Source: Asparagopsis taxiformis (taxonomy: Eukaryota; Rhodophyta; Florideophyceae; Bonnemaisoniales; Bonnemaisoniaceae). From it: DNA of 50,157 nt. Location of the stretch: positions 1-50,157 of the forward strand of contig JALQPE010002410.1 of the NCBI GenBank assembly GCA_030407315.1. Reading direction: 5' to 3'. Each line of letters opens with the position of its first letter. The first letter of the stretch is position 1. Shown piece by piece: positions 1-7,773 of the stretch. The position numbers were made by a program, and so were the translations under genes. The notes under the pieces were generated by a model. That model saw only the letters and a list, made by a program, of their open reading frames with translations, did not search any database and was not told where the DNA came from.

Positions 1-395
1 GAACTTGAGGGTCGCGCAGCGAATTATTGTCCGAACTTGTTACGGCTTTACTTGTCTATGACGTGGTTAGCTGAAATAATAAGGTGCCAGTTTAAGGAGC
101 TGATTGGAAGCGCGCCAATGATGATCGAGGATTTGTGAAACAGGTTGGTGTAGTGCAAGGTTTGGAATGCTCAGCATGATTTATTTCAAAAAAGCGACTG
201 TGATGTCAGAGATAAGGGGGCCGCTGATGCGTCGCGCGGCGACGAGCTGTAATGCTCACTGTTGGAATGGTGACGCGTTTCTTAACTAGGACATTGTCAT
301 GGAATGGCAGTAAACGGAAAATTTCGTCGTAGCGGACGCAATCCAGATCAATTTCCTCGATCTATTTCGAATTGAATTTCCCCCACACATGGATG
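1..395. other. Left flank, no feature seen
   Basis: I see no open frame, RNA gene or repeat that I can support here. It ends at the target-site duplication of the copia element, so it is the host sequence that received that insertion. Confidence 0.5.
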
Positions 396-400
396 CAATT
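396..400. repeat. Copia target-site duplication, left copy
   Basis: The 5-mer caatt immediately precedes the left LTR and recurs at 5886-5890 just after the right LTR. A direct 5-bp duplication is typical of Ty1/copia integration. Confidence 0.9.
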
Positions 401-831
401 TGTAGTTTAACTATGACAGAACCGATGTAGTAGACGCGGCCGGAGCCAAACTGTCCACTGGTACGTCAATAGGTTAGTAGACGCGGCCGGAGCCAAGCTG
501 TCCACTTATAAGTCAACCGTTATCAAACGACGCCTGTCCTTAGCGCACTGATACGCTGGAGGTTCGTGTGATGTGAACGGTGTACCTTGTTTACTCAAAG
601 TGAGAATATAAGTAGAATGTAAGTTGATGATCCTAGTGATCTACAACTATCTTTTGACATTGTTCCTTAAGTACTATTCTGAATACAGCTAAGAATTAGA
701 GATGTGCAGACTTGCACAGGTTGTTGAGTCACTCTCATTATTTGAGATTACGTGTTCGTATGTTGTGTTGCCACTAAAATGTAGATGATAATTATCCACT
801 CTCCTCGATGTCTCGTGTAATAATTACAACA
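401..831 (-). repeat. Copia 3' LTR
   Basis: It is 431 bp, begins tgtagt and ends acaaca, and matches 5455-5885 with no difference I can see. Because the element is on the minus strand this is the 3' LTR. Near its left end a 32-bp segment occurs twice, at 428-459 and 475-506 (47-bp spacing, one mismatch), containing gacgcggccggagcc. This pair may be a regulatory repeat; it recurs in the other LTR at 5482-5513 and 5529-5560. Confidence 0.95.
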
Positions 832-864
832 CTCGCAGTTTTTTCTTACCGAAATGGCTGTGAC

Positions 865-3800
865 TCATCGTCGGACTATCCATTGTTCAATTGGGAATTT
901 GCAGTTATTATGCATCAGCTGTTCCAATGCTGGACACTTTCCAATTTTGGTTAGTCCGTCCGCTGGATTATGTTCCGATCGAACTAGCCCAATGTCCGAT
1001 ATTTCATTCTTTTCATATCCTTCCCTTGATGCAGTGAGATCGATCATAAGTCTCTTCTCTTTCGTTGACGAAGCCTTGGTAATTATATCAAATAGGGATC
1101 TTGAGTCTGTAAACATCGACAGAGGAACTTTTCGTCCCATAAGCTTTTCCAAGTCATGTCTGAATGTAAATGCCCAATCAAATGCATCTGAGAATGCGTA
1201 TACCTCCCCACCTAATATGGATCGCACTACCCTCCTTGACTTGTAACTCGTAAAATGGATAATATTTGATTGGTAATGCTTATCCTTGAGCACAACGATG
1301 AAGCCCAGTTGAGATGTGAGGTCGCTATTGTTACTGAAACTGGCATCAGCATATGCATTGATTGCGATAGAATCAACGTCCAATTTCTTGTATAAAAGAG
1401 CATTATCAGCTGTTTTCTGCAGATGCTTGATTACTTTGTTCAGTACAGTTATTTTTTCTGCGTTGAAGGATGCTGCAGTTATTTGTGCTGTCATGCTTAT
1501 AGCTGCGCATATGTCAGGTCTGGAGTGGCATATCCATGCTAAGCGTGCTCTCATCGATCTAAATTCCTCATAATCTGAAACTTTTGATATTGGTTGTATC
1601 TTTCTGAGGTACTCATTCTGAGATATTTCAATCTCACCAGTTTCCAGCATCTTAAGATTACAACCAATGAAATTGACATTGTCCCACTCCCTTTGCCTTG
1701 ATTCAAACTTAGTGAGCGTCTGGCTAGAGTGGCTTTGGAAATTCTTATCTCCAGCGAGTAGTGAATCATCAACAAAAGTACCTGCCACCCCGCTCAATTT
1801 TCCTTCCGACTTGTAATAGAAAAAACACGGATCTCCAGTGAGAGTGTGCATATGCAGATCATCGCGCATGTGGAGGTGGAAAGTCTTCTTCCAGTAATCT
1901 CCCGAGTCTGACAGTCCATACAAAGGCTTAAGTAACTTCAGTACTTCATCACCTTCAAGTTTGAGCTCTTTCGGAGGCTTAATGTAGACATCTCGCGTCA
2001 GTTTGTCCATGCTCTGCAGGTACGCTTGTGAGATATCATGGGAAAATATGCGGAAGCTAAAAGTAGATGCAATTGATGCAATTAGTCTTGTAGAGCTTTG
2101 TTTCAGAGTAGATGCATTATGTATTAGATACATTTTTTCTGAGTCTTTGTGTCCTTGTACGACAAACCGAGCCTTGTACAACTCATCTTTTGAACCAACA
2201 TTTTTGATAGTCAACACAAAGCGTCCATTTAAAACGTTTGCATCAGGTGGTAGCTGTGATAGTTTCACCTTTTTCCATGTGTCACGCGCAATTAGTCCCT
2301 TAAGCTCTTTTTCTTTAGCTTCATTGAAGATTTCACTGTTTCTTCTTTTGTCGTTTGGCATTAATGTCTCTGTAATACCGATATCTTGTGTTGTATTGCT
2401 TCTGAACCTCTTAAACGTACTGTGCATTGTTTTTAAGAGGCATATTTGAGTGTCATCTTGAAAGGGAATGACATCCTCAATAGAATATCTAAATTGTTTT
2501 CCACTCTTGTCACTTGTTAGGATAACCTTTCCATAGTTTCGCACACAGACATATCCGGACTTCCATCGTTTGTCCTTCTCATGATAAACAAACAGTTGCA
2601 TCCCGGGTTTGATTATACGGTCTGAAGCAGAAGGGATGTTCGCTTTCATAGCTCTTTGTATTCTCAATTCAGCTGTAATTATTGCCATTTCCTTTCTAGC
2701 AATGTTCAAAGCCCTCATTCTGTCTGCTTGTTCTGGAAGTTTTGAGTCGGTGATTGGGAATCTTGGTAAAACTCCAAAGACGAGCAAAGATGGCACAAGC
2801 CCTTCCGGCCCCATTGTATCATTCATGGCCTTTGTCGCTAGGCGCAGTATTAAATTAATGCTTAGACTTGGAAAGTCATTTTGTATCTTGAAGAAGATTC
2901 TTCGGAGTGGTGCATGATACCGTTCGCCAGATCCAAGAGAATGATGGATTCTAATTCCAGAGATCTTTAGTTCTATGCCGACAGAGTTGCATATATCAGT
3001 CCATCTCTTAGAAGTGAAGGCAGATCCAGAATCCACGTGGAATCGATCTGGATATCCTGTGTACAAAGCAGCCCAATTTTCGAGGAATGACTTCCATATA
3101 TCTTCGCTAGATTCACCATGTAAAAATCCTGCAGAGCTAAAATGTGTCTGTGTATCAACAATGTGAAGTAGTGGCTTCGAGAGTATCCACATCAAATCCA
3201 GAGCCAACTCTTGATTGAAAATTACTTCACCTGGTATAGACACTTGAAATCTTGCTGGCCTTGGTCCAAGCTCAGTACAGGTCTTGCACGCTGTCTGTAT
3301 TTCTTCTAGGAGCCTGCGAGTTTCTATAGTTGCCTTTTCAGGCTTTGCCCTCTTGATGAGATCGTACAACTTTTGTACTGAAGGATGGAAGAAATGTTTG
3401 TGTAGCTTAGTTAGCTCTTGCTTGCAAAATAGTGTGTTGATAACACCCCACTCAAGGTATAAATGACCGAACTTTCGAGTTATGGGAGTACGGGTGTTTG
3501 TAGAAGGACATACGAGCATATTTGTAGTGTTATCTGCATACCAACCTTGCTTATCCAACACATCAAGTCCAACTAACATTGGAACGTCAGCAGATACGAC
3601 ATCGATTTGCAGTGGTACGAAGGCCCCACATGGTGATGGTACTCTGACGTACATCTTCCCTAGACTTTTGTGTATAGTATCGCCGAAACGGAAGGCAATA
3701 TTTGATTCTTTCACCCTGTAAGGTATCCCCATATACCTGGCGTATGCCTTTGCTTGTTGTAATCCTACAACACTCTTTTGAGCTCCAATATCTAACACAG

Positions 3801-3966
3801 CGCCATTGAAAGTAGCTGAGCTTGTCCCGTGGAACAAGATATTATTGCATGCAGCATACACTTCACATTGGTCTTTGTCTTGTTCGTAATGCTCACAACA
3901 TTGTGTTGGATGACTTTTTTCTGGCCTTTTGGTCAGGATTCCGCGGCGACTGAAATCCTGCTTCAA
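865..3966 (-). CDS. pol: Copia Pol polyprotein (protease, integrase, RT, RNase H)
   Basis: This polyprotein carries the enzymes needed to copy and integrate the element, about 1033 aa, a usual copia length. The protease-like segment has D-I-G-A at residues 59-62 where D-S/T-G is usual. Integrase follows, with the HHCC finger (H189, H194, C227, C230) and catalytic D257, D312 and E348; exactly 35 residues separate the last two, a DD35E triad. RT has D644 and FVDD at 731-734. RNase H has D874, E921 and D954. The first in-frame codon after the upstream stop is TTT and then TTG, with no ATG nearby, so Pol is most likely made as Gag-Pol by a -1 shift at the end of gag. There are no internal stops. 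The stop lies 33 bp from the 3' LTR. Confidence 0.95.
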   Translation of the reverse strand: MKQDFSRRGILTKRPEKSHPTQCCEHYEQDKDQCEVYAACNNILFHGTSSATFNGAVLDIGAQKSVVGLQQAKAYARYMGIPYRVKESNIAFRFGDTIHKSLGKMYVRVPSPCGAFVPLQIDVVSADVPMLVGLDVLDKQGWYADNTTNMLVCPSTNTRTPITRKFGHLYLEWGVINTLFCKQELTKLHKHFFHPSVQKLYDLIKRAKPEKATIETRRLLEEIQTACKTCTELGPRPARFQVSIPGEVIFNQELALDLMWILSKPLLHIVDTQTHFSSAGFLHGESSEDIWKSFLENWAALYTGYPDRFHVDSGSAFTSKRWTDICNSVGIELKISGIRIHHSLGSGERYHAPLRRIFFKIQNDFPSLSINLILRLATKAMNDTMGPEGLVPSLLVFGVLPRFPITDSKLPEQADRMRALNIARKEMAIITAELRIQRAMKANIPSASDRIIKPGMQLFVYHEKDKRWKSGYVCVRNYGKVILTSDKSGKQFRYSIEDVIPFQDDTQICLLKTMHSTFKRFRSNTTQDIGITETLMPNDKRRNSEIFNEAKEKELKGLIARDTWKKVKLSQLPPDANVLNGRFVLTIKNVGSKDELYKARFVVQGHKDSEKMYLIHNASTLKQSSTRLIASIASTFSFRIFSHDISQAYLQSMDKLTRDVYIKPPKELKLEGDEVLKLLKPLYGLSDSGDYWKKTFHLHMRDDLHMHTLTGDPCFFYYKSEGKLSGVAGTFVDDSLLAGDKNFQSHSSQTLTKFESRQREWDNVNFIGCNLKMLETGEIEISQNEYLRKIQPISKVSDYEEFRSMRARLAWICHSRPDICAAISMTAQITAASFNAEKITVLNKVIKHLQKTADNALLYKKLDVDSIAINAYADASFSNNSDLTSQLGFIVVLKDKHYQSNIIHFTSYKSRRVVRSILGGEVYAFSDAFDWAFTFRHDLEKLMGRKVPLSMFTDSRSLFDIITKASSTKEKRLMIDLTASREGYEKNEISDIGLVRSEHNPADGLTKIGKCPALEQLMHNNCKFPIEQWIVRR

Positions 3967-3972
3967 AAATCA
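3963..3972 (-). promoter_or_regulatory. Gag/Pol recoding site (-1), T5 run at the gag stop
   Basis: On the minus strand the sequence is TGATTTTTGA. The first TGA closes the pol frame upstream and the last TGA ends gag, so the only place where gag-frame ribosomes can enter pol is the T5 run. A Phe-tRNA on TTT can re-pair on TTT one base back with the stop codon waiting in the A site. Reinitiation on TTG is an alternative. The frame geometry is directly visible; the mechanism is inferred. Confidence 0.65.
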
Positions 3973-5414
3973 TCATCGCTGTACAGCGCGTTGTTCAATG
4001 AAGGAGTGGCATGGTTCTTTGCAGCGTCAATATGAGAATCTCTTACTTCTTGGATGGTTTTTTCGACATCATCAACAAAGAATATTTCATCCGCAACAGA
4101 GTCACTTTCCACGTCAGACTCTTGAGCATCTAAGTCTTGACATAACTCGAATAGAACTGTACGATAGTTTTTGTCACTCTTGCCGAACTTTTTGTTGTAG
4201 TAGTCGACTCGTTTTGCCATCACCCTTGTGTGGTTTACGGGTTTTTTGCAAGACAGACTGCCGACAACGTGCCCATTTTCACCACAATTCCAGCATATGA
4301 TATCTCTCTGACGTCTTTTGTCATGATATTGACCATTATGGCTCCTATGTCTACTTCTGAAGTGTTTAGGATCTCTTCCATACCTTGCCTGTCCTGTAAA
4401 GTGTATTCCAGGAATTCCATATCCGCAATTGTCATCTCTTGTCTCTGTCTCGATTGTTAAACGATCCATATTGTTTGCAGCTACTTCTTCCAGGTGGTGC
4501 TGTAGTGCGGCTTCAAGATTGACATAAAGCTGATGGAATGATAGTTTGTCTGGTGCTGCTCTCTTCAATGCATCGCCTGCCCATTTCTGCCCAATTACTG
4601 CCTTTCGAAGGAATTCAAGCATATGCGCATCATGACGGTGGGAGGGAGGTGCTTGAGGTGTAAGCTTTGTTATGGTTTGATATATCGAATCAAGGGCTGT
4701 AGATGTGCTGGTAGTAGATGAAATCAGCTTAGTGATACGTAACGAACGCAGTTGTGTAAGAATCTTTTCCTGCTTAGTTGCAGAATTGAATTCCAGATTC
4801 ATACGTTTCACAGCTTCATTATAGCTACGAACAAACGGTTTGATGTTGTCTAGAAAGAATCGTTTTGCATCACCTCTAAACAAATTATGCAAGAACCGAT
4901 ATTTGTCAGCTTCTGACAAGCTGTAGTCGATTGCAATGCATTCGTAATTTGAGAGATACTCTGCAATGTTTTCGTCTATTCTTCCAGAGAATTTCTTCTC
5001 TTCCTTGTCTAATCGCATAGCAACATTATGTACCTTCCTTGAGTCATCTGGGGCGTCTCTTTCAGGGATGGATTCGTTTTGATTAGCCTCGTGTGGTGAT
5101 GGATCAATCAATTTGATTGAAATGCTTGTACTCTCTTCGTCTGGGTAGAGATGATACCCAATTTGACGTATTATGCGTCCAGTAGAGTGCCTCGGTAATG
5201 TAACTCCTCTAGATACCAGGAAGTCCCTAAACTTGGTATAAAATATGCCATTCTGTCTGACGTCATCGTGAAACAGATCTGAAGGGTCTATTCCTTCAAT
5301 AATTGCGCTTCGCAGTTTCTCGCCAGCCAGATTGTTTGCTTCAATGTCACGAACTTGTGTGATTAAGTTCTTTGTCCTGTTGCCAGTGACAATTACGTTT
5401 TCCATGAACGTCAT
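3963..5414 (-). CDS. gag: Copia Gag with CCHC-type zinc knuckle
   Basis: Gag forms the virus-like particle that packages element RNA. The 483-aa frame starts at an ATG 41 bp inside the 5' LTR. A helical middle region (about residues 150-310) resembles copia Gag. A zinc knuckle follows at C374, C377, H382 and C389. Its last spacing is six residues rather than the canonical four, so it is a variant CCHC. The tail is acidic and ends in a run of Asp codons leading into the stop. The frame overlaps pol by 4 nt. The frame is intact. Confidence 0.92.
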   Translation of the reverse strand: MTFMENVIVTGNRTKNLITQVRDIEANNLAGEKLRSAIIEGIDPSDLFHDDVRQNGIFYTKFRDFLVSRGVTLPRHSTGRIIRQIGYHLYPDEESTSISIKLIDPSPHEANQNESIPERDAPDDSRKVHNVAMRLDKEEKKFSGRIDENIAEYLSNYECIAIDYSLSEADKYRFLHNLFRGDAKRFFLDNIKPFVRSYNEAVKRMNLEFNSATKQEKILTQLRSLRITKLISSTTSTSTALDSIYQTITKLTPQAPPSHRHDAHMLEFLRKAVIGQKWAGDALKRAAPDKLSFHQLYVNLEAALQHHLEEVAANNMDRLTIETETRDDNCGYGIPGIHFTGQARYGRDPKHFRSRHRSHNGQYHDKRRQRDIICWNCGENGHVVGSLSCKKPVNHTRVMAKRVDYYNKKFGKSDKNYRTVLFELCQDLDAQESDVESDSVADEIFFVDDVEKTIQEVRDSHIDAAKNHATPSLNNALYSDDDF

Positions 5415-5454
5415 TGAGAATGAGTCGGTTACTCCACGTAAACGTATTCGCGAA

Positions 5455-5885
5455 TGTAGTTTAACTATGACAGAACCGATGTAGTAGACGCGGCCGGAGC
5501 CAAACTGTCCACTGGTACGTCAATAGGTTAGTAGACGCGGCCGGAGCCAAGCTGTCCACTTATAAGTCAACCGTTATCAAACGACGCCTGTCCTTAGCGC
5601 ACTGATACGCTGGAGGTTCGTGTGATGTGAACGGTGTACCTTGTTTACTCAAAGTGAGAATATAAGTAGAATGTAAGTTGATGATCCTAGTGATCTACAA
5701 CTATCTTTTGACATTGTTCCTTAAGTACTATTCTGAATACAGCTAAGAATTAGAGATGTGCAGACTTGCACAGGTTGTTGAGTCACTCTCATTATTTGAG
5801 ATTACGTGTTCGTATGTTGTGTTGCCACTAAAATGTAGATGATAATTATCCACTCTCCTCGATGTCTCGTGTAATAATTACAACA
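5455..5885 (-). repeat. Copia 5' LTR
   Basis: This 431-bp LTR matches 401-831 by eye. As the 5' LTR of a minus-strand element it should drive transcription toward lower coordinates. A weak TATA-like stretch (minus TTATATTC, near 5659-5666) is present. It is followed by the target duplication caatt at 5886-5890. Confidence 0.95.
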
Positions 5886-5890
5886 CAATT
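5886..5890. repeat. Copia target-site duplication, right copy
   Basis: It is the second copy of caatt, matching 396-400. Confidence 0.9.
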
Positions 5891-6130
5891 GCCATAACTA
5901 TACCCCTGTTGCTCCACAGCTGTTTAATCGCAGCTATTTGGGCTGCCGCAAAAATCTCCCACTGAATAGCGGCCTGTTTTTCTCATTCACCAATTCCCTG
6001 ATTGACACTTTTGTTCTACAAACTGCCGTAGAGGCAACTAGATGTAATGAACTGCGTGTCAACTCTCGCATAGATATCATCTCATATTGATACCAGACCC
6101 GTTTACCACTATTAGAAACATCACAAACCG

Positions 6131-6136
6131 TTTATT
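6131..6136 (-). terminator. Candidate poly(A) signal of the cysteine-rich gene
   Basis: AATAAA on the minus strand, about 125 bp beyond the stop codon of the gene at 6259-7680. Position and sequence fit, but a six-base match is weak alone. Confidence 0.35.
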
Positions 6137-6258
6137 CTGTCATGTGACGTGATCTTTCGTGAGAATGAGGGTTAACTTGGAATCCTCAGCATTCTAATTT
6201 GACGTTGAAATGTCCTCGAACTACAAATTACAGACGCATGATCTCCCGCAGTACTATT

Positions 6259-7680
6259 TTAAACAATATCGCATGTGTTCGGGTCGGTCGTCGTGACAAG
6301 TGTTCCAGAAACTCCAACGGTAGTATCCGTACAACATGTGCTCACTGCTGTAGCCCCCATTGTGCCAAAACTCGAGAACCCACTGGAAGTGCACAAAGCA
6401 CCCACACTTGCCTGCACACAAGTCCTGTACATTTCTGCAATAGGGGCTTCGGTCGCATCAAACGCTGTAATTGCAGTACCAGTACTTTCGGTAAGGGCGA
6501 GTGTGTCAACAGTTGCTGCCGTTCCAGAGCACGTACATGTTATTGTAACCGGTCCGATAAGCGCAGTAGTCTGCAAAGTTGTTATTGGGCCACATCCGTC
6601 ACCAATCCTACATTGGTTGGTAACCGTACTGAGACCCGTTCCATCAACGACGGAACGTGTGCAGCAGTTATTAACCACTGTGGCACCTCTGGAAGAGAAA
6701 ACACTAATGTCGTTCGGAGTACACAGGGCAGCCAAATCGGAAGAAATACATGAATTGTAGTTGGTCCTTCCTGTGACTTCATTCGGTATTGTCAATGCCA
6801 TTCCGAGGTCGTCTACAGCCGCTAGAATGGTGACAGTCTCGGTCCTTGTTCCACACCTGCAGAACGCTGTGGTTGGTCCATTACCGGCCGTCCCAGCCGA
6901 AAAACTGCAGCTCGGCGAAGGAGTAGGCGTCACAGAAATTGTGGCAGACGCACTAGGGGTAGGTGTAACCGACGGAGATGCAAGGGGTGTTGTGGATGGA
7001 GATGGTGTCACAAAAGGACTGGCAGTTGGACTGCCTGAAGGCGAAGAGCTCGGTACAACAACTACACCACCATCTGAAGGTGTGGGGGCAGGGGCGTCAC
7101 AACAACTCGATCCAGTTGCACCATTTGGAAGATTGCAGGGTTGAACAAAGCATCGAATAGAAGCAGAGCAATCCTGGCGCGCGGTTGCTTCCGAGACCCG
7201 GCATATACAAGGGCATCGCTGCGCACAAATGTATCCATTGAATGGCGAACTGGAACATGTGCGGACAATACACGGAGGGCCGATATTGGCGCAATTTCCT
7301 CGTGCTTCAATCAGTGATTGCTGAATTGCAATCACAGTCAATATCGGAGGGACGAAGCACACATTAGGACAAGTTCCAATAGGAGCCATAGGAGGTAATG
7401 GCGAAGGAACTGCGGAGCGGACGAAAACACATTGGAATCCACGATTAGGACGGCCTCTGTCACATCTTTGTACACGGCATACGTTCCCAGCAAGTATCCC
7501 TCTGCGACATTCTCTATTCGCACGGTTGACCCTACCGAAACACCTCCCAGAACATCCAGTGGCCTGGCGGACGGATAGATCTGCGTCAGTTACCGAAGCG
7601 GGTGTGGAGCCAGTGATTACCTCTGGTAGGACTGCACCAAAGATGAGGAGGACGAGACCGGCGAGGATGAAAGATTTCAT
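6259..7680 (-). CDS. Secreted cysteine-rich protein with Ser/Thr/Pro linker
   Basis: I do not recognise the family. From the ATG at 7680 the protein is 473 aa and opens with a clear signal peptide (MKSFILAGLVLLIFGAVLP), so it should be secreted or in the cell wall. The frame is open upstream to 7755, but the 25 extra residues would bury the signal, so I chose the inner Met. Three parts follow: a Cys-rich N-terminal half; a linker of about 55 residues (205-258) rich in Ser, Thr and Pro, a likely O-glycosylation region; and two diverged copies of a Cys-rich module of about 70 residues (near 265-340 and 385-455) sharing C-x-C, ALCT, GAT and CCT. It is one uninterrupted exon. A TATTTAA box lies about 85 bp upstream. 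It appears to be a host gene, not part of a transposon. Confidence 0.75.
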   Translation of the reverse strand: MKSFILAGLVLLIFGAVLPEVITGSTPASVTDADLSVRQATGCSGRCFGRVNRANRECRRGILAGNVCRVQRCDRGRPNRGFQCVFVRSAVPSPLPPMAPIGTCPNVCFVPPILTVIAIQQSLIEARGNCANIGPPCIVRTCSSSPFNGYICAQRCPCICRVSEATARQDCSASIRCFVQPCNLPNGATGSSCCDAPAPTPSDGGVVVVPSSSPSGSPTASPFVTPSPSTTPLASPSVTPTPSASATISVTPTPSPSCSFSAGTAGNGPTTAFCRCGTRTETVTILAAVDDLGMALTIPNEVTGRTNYNSCISSDLAALCTPNDISVFSSRGATVVNNCCTRSVVDGTGLSTVTNQCRIGDGCGPITTLQTTALIGPVTITCTCSGTAATVDTLALTESTGTAITAFDATEAPIAEMYRTCVQASVGALCTSSGFSSFGTMGATAVSTCCTDTTVGVSGTLVTTTDPNTCDIV

Positions 7681-7763
7681 GATCAGTGAGATTGATCTAG
7701 GCCTGTATTGGCAGGTAGTGGGTATTGGACTGGTAGTGGACTGCTGGGCGAACATCTTCAGGT

Positions 7764-7773
7764 CTTAAATAGT
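7764..7773 (-). promoter_or_regulatory. Candidate TATA box of the cysteine-rich gene
   Basis: The minus strand reads CTATTTAAGA about 85-90 bp upstream of the chosen ATG at 7680. Position suits a core promoter; no other support. Confidence 0.35.

Larger units (their letters stand above)
401..5885 (-). mobile_element. Intact Ty1/copia LTR retrotransposon
   Basis: This is a complete minus-strand element of about 5.5 kb. Two 431-bp LTRs (401-831 and 5455-5885) start TG and end CA and show no difference by eye. The 5-bp duplication caatt lies at 396-400 and 5886-5890. Inside are gag (483 aa) and pol (about 1033 aa) with domains in the copia order protease, integrase, RT, RNase H. Both frames are open throughout, which with matching LTRs means a recent insertion that could still be active. 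No TGG-type primer site directly follows the 5' LTR, so the primer tRNA is unclear; copia relatives can use internal tRNA fragments. Confidence 0.96.

Noticed and set aside
854..1246. 130-codon plus-strand frame opposite copia pol
   Set aside because: It is the reverse side of the conserved RNase H region; the minus-strand protein is certain and this frame has no support.
5435..5454. Copia primer binding site
   Set aside because: The bases after the 5' LTR have no TGG and no tRNA end I can recognise; an internal tRNA fragment may prime, but I cannot support a call.
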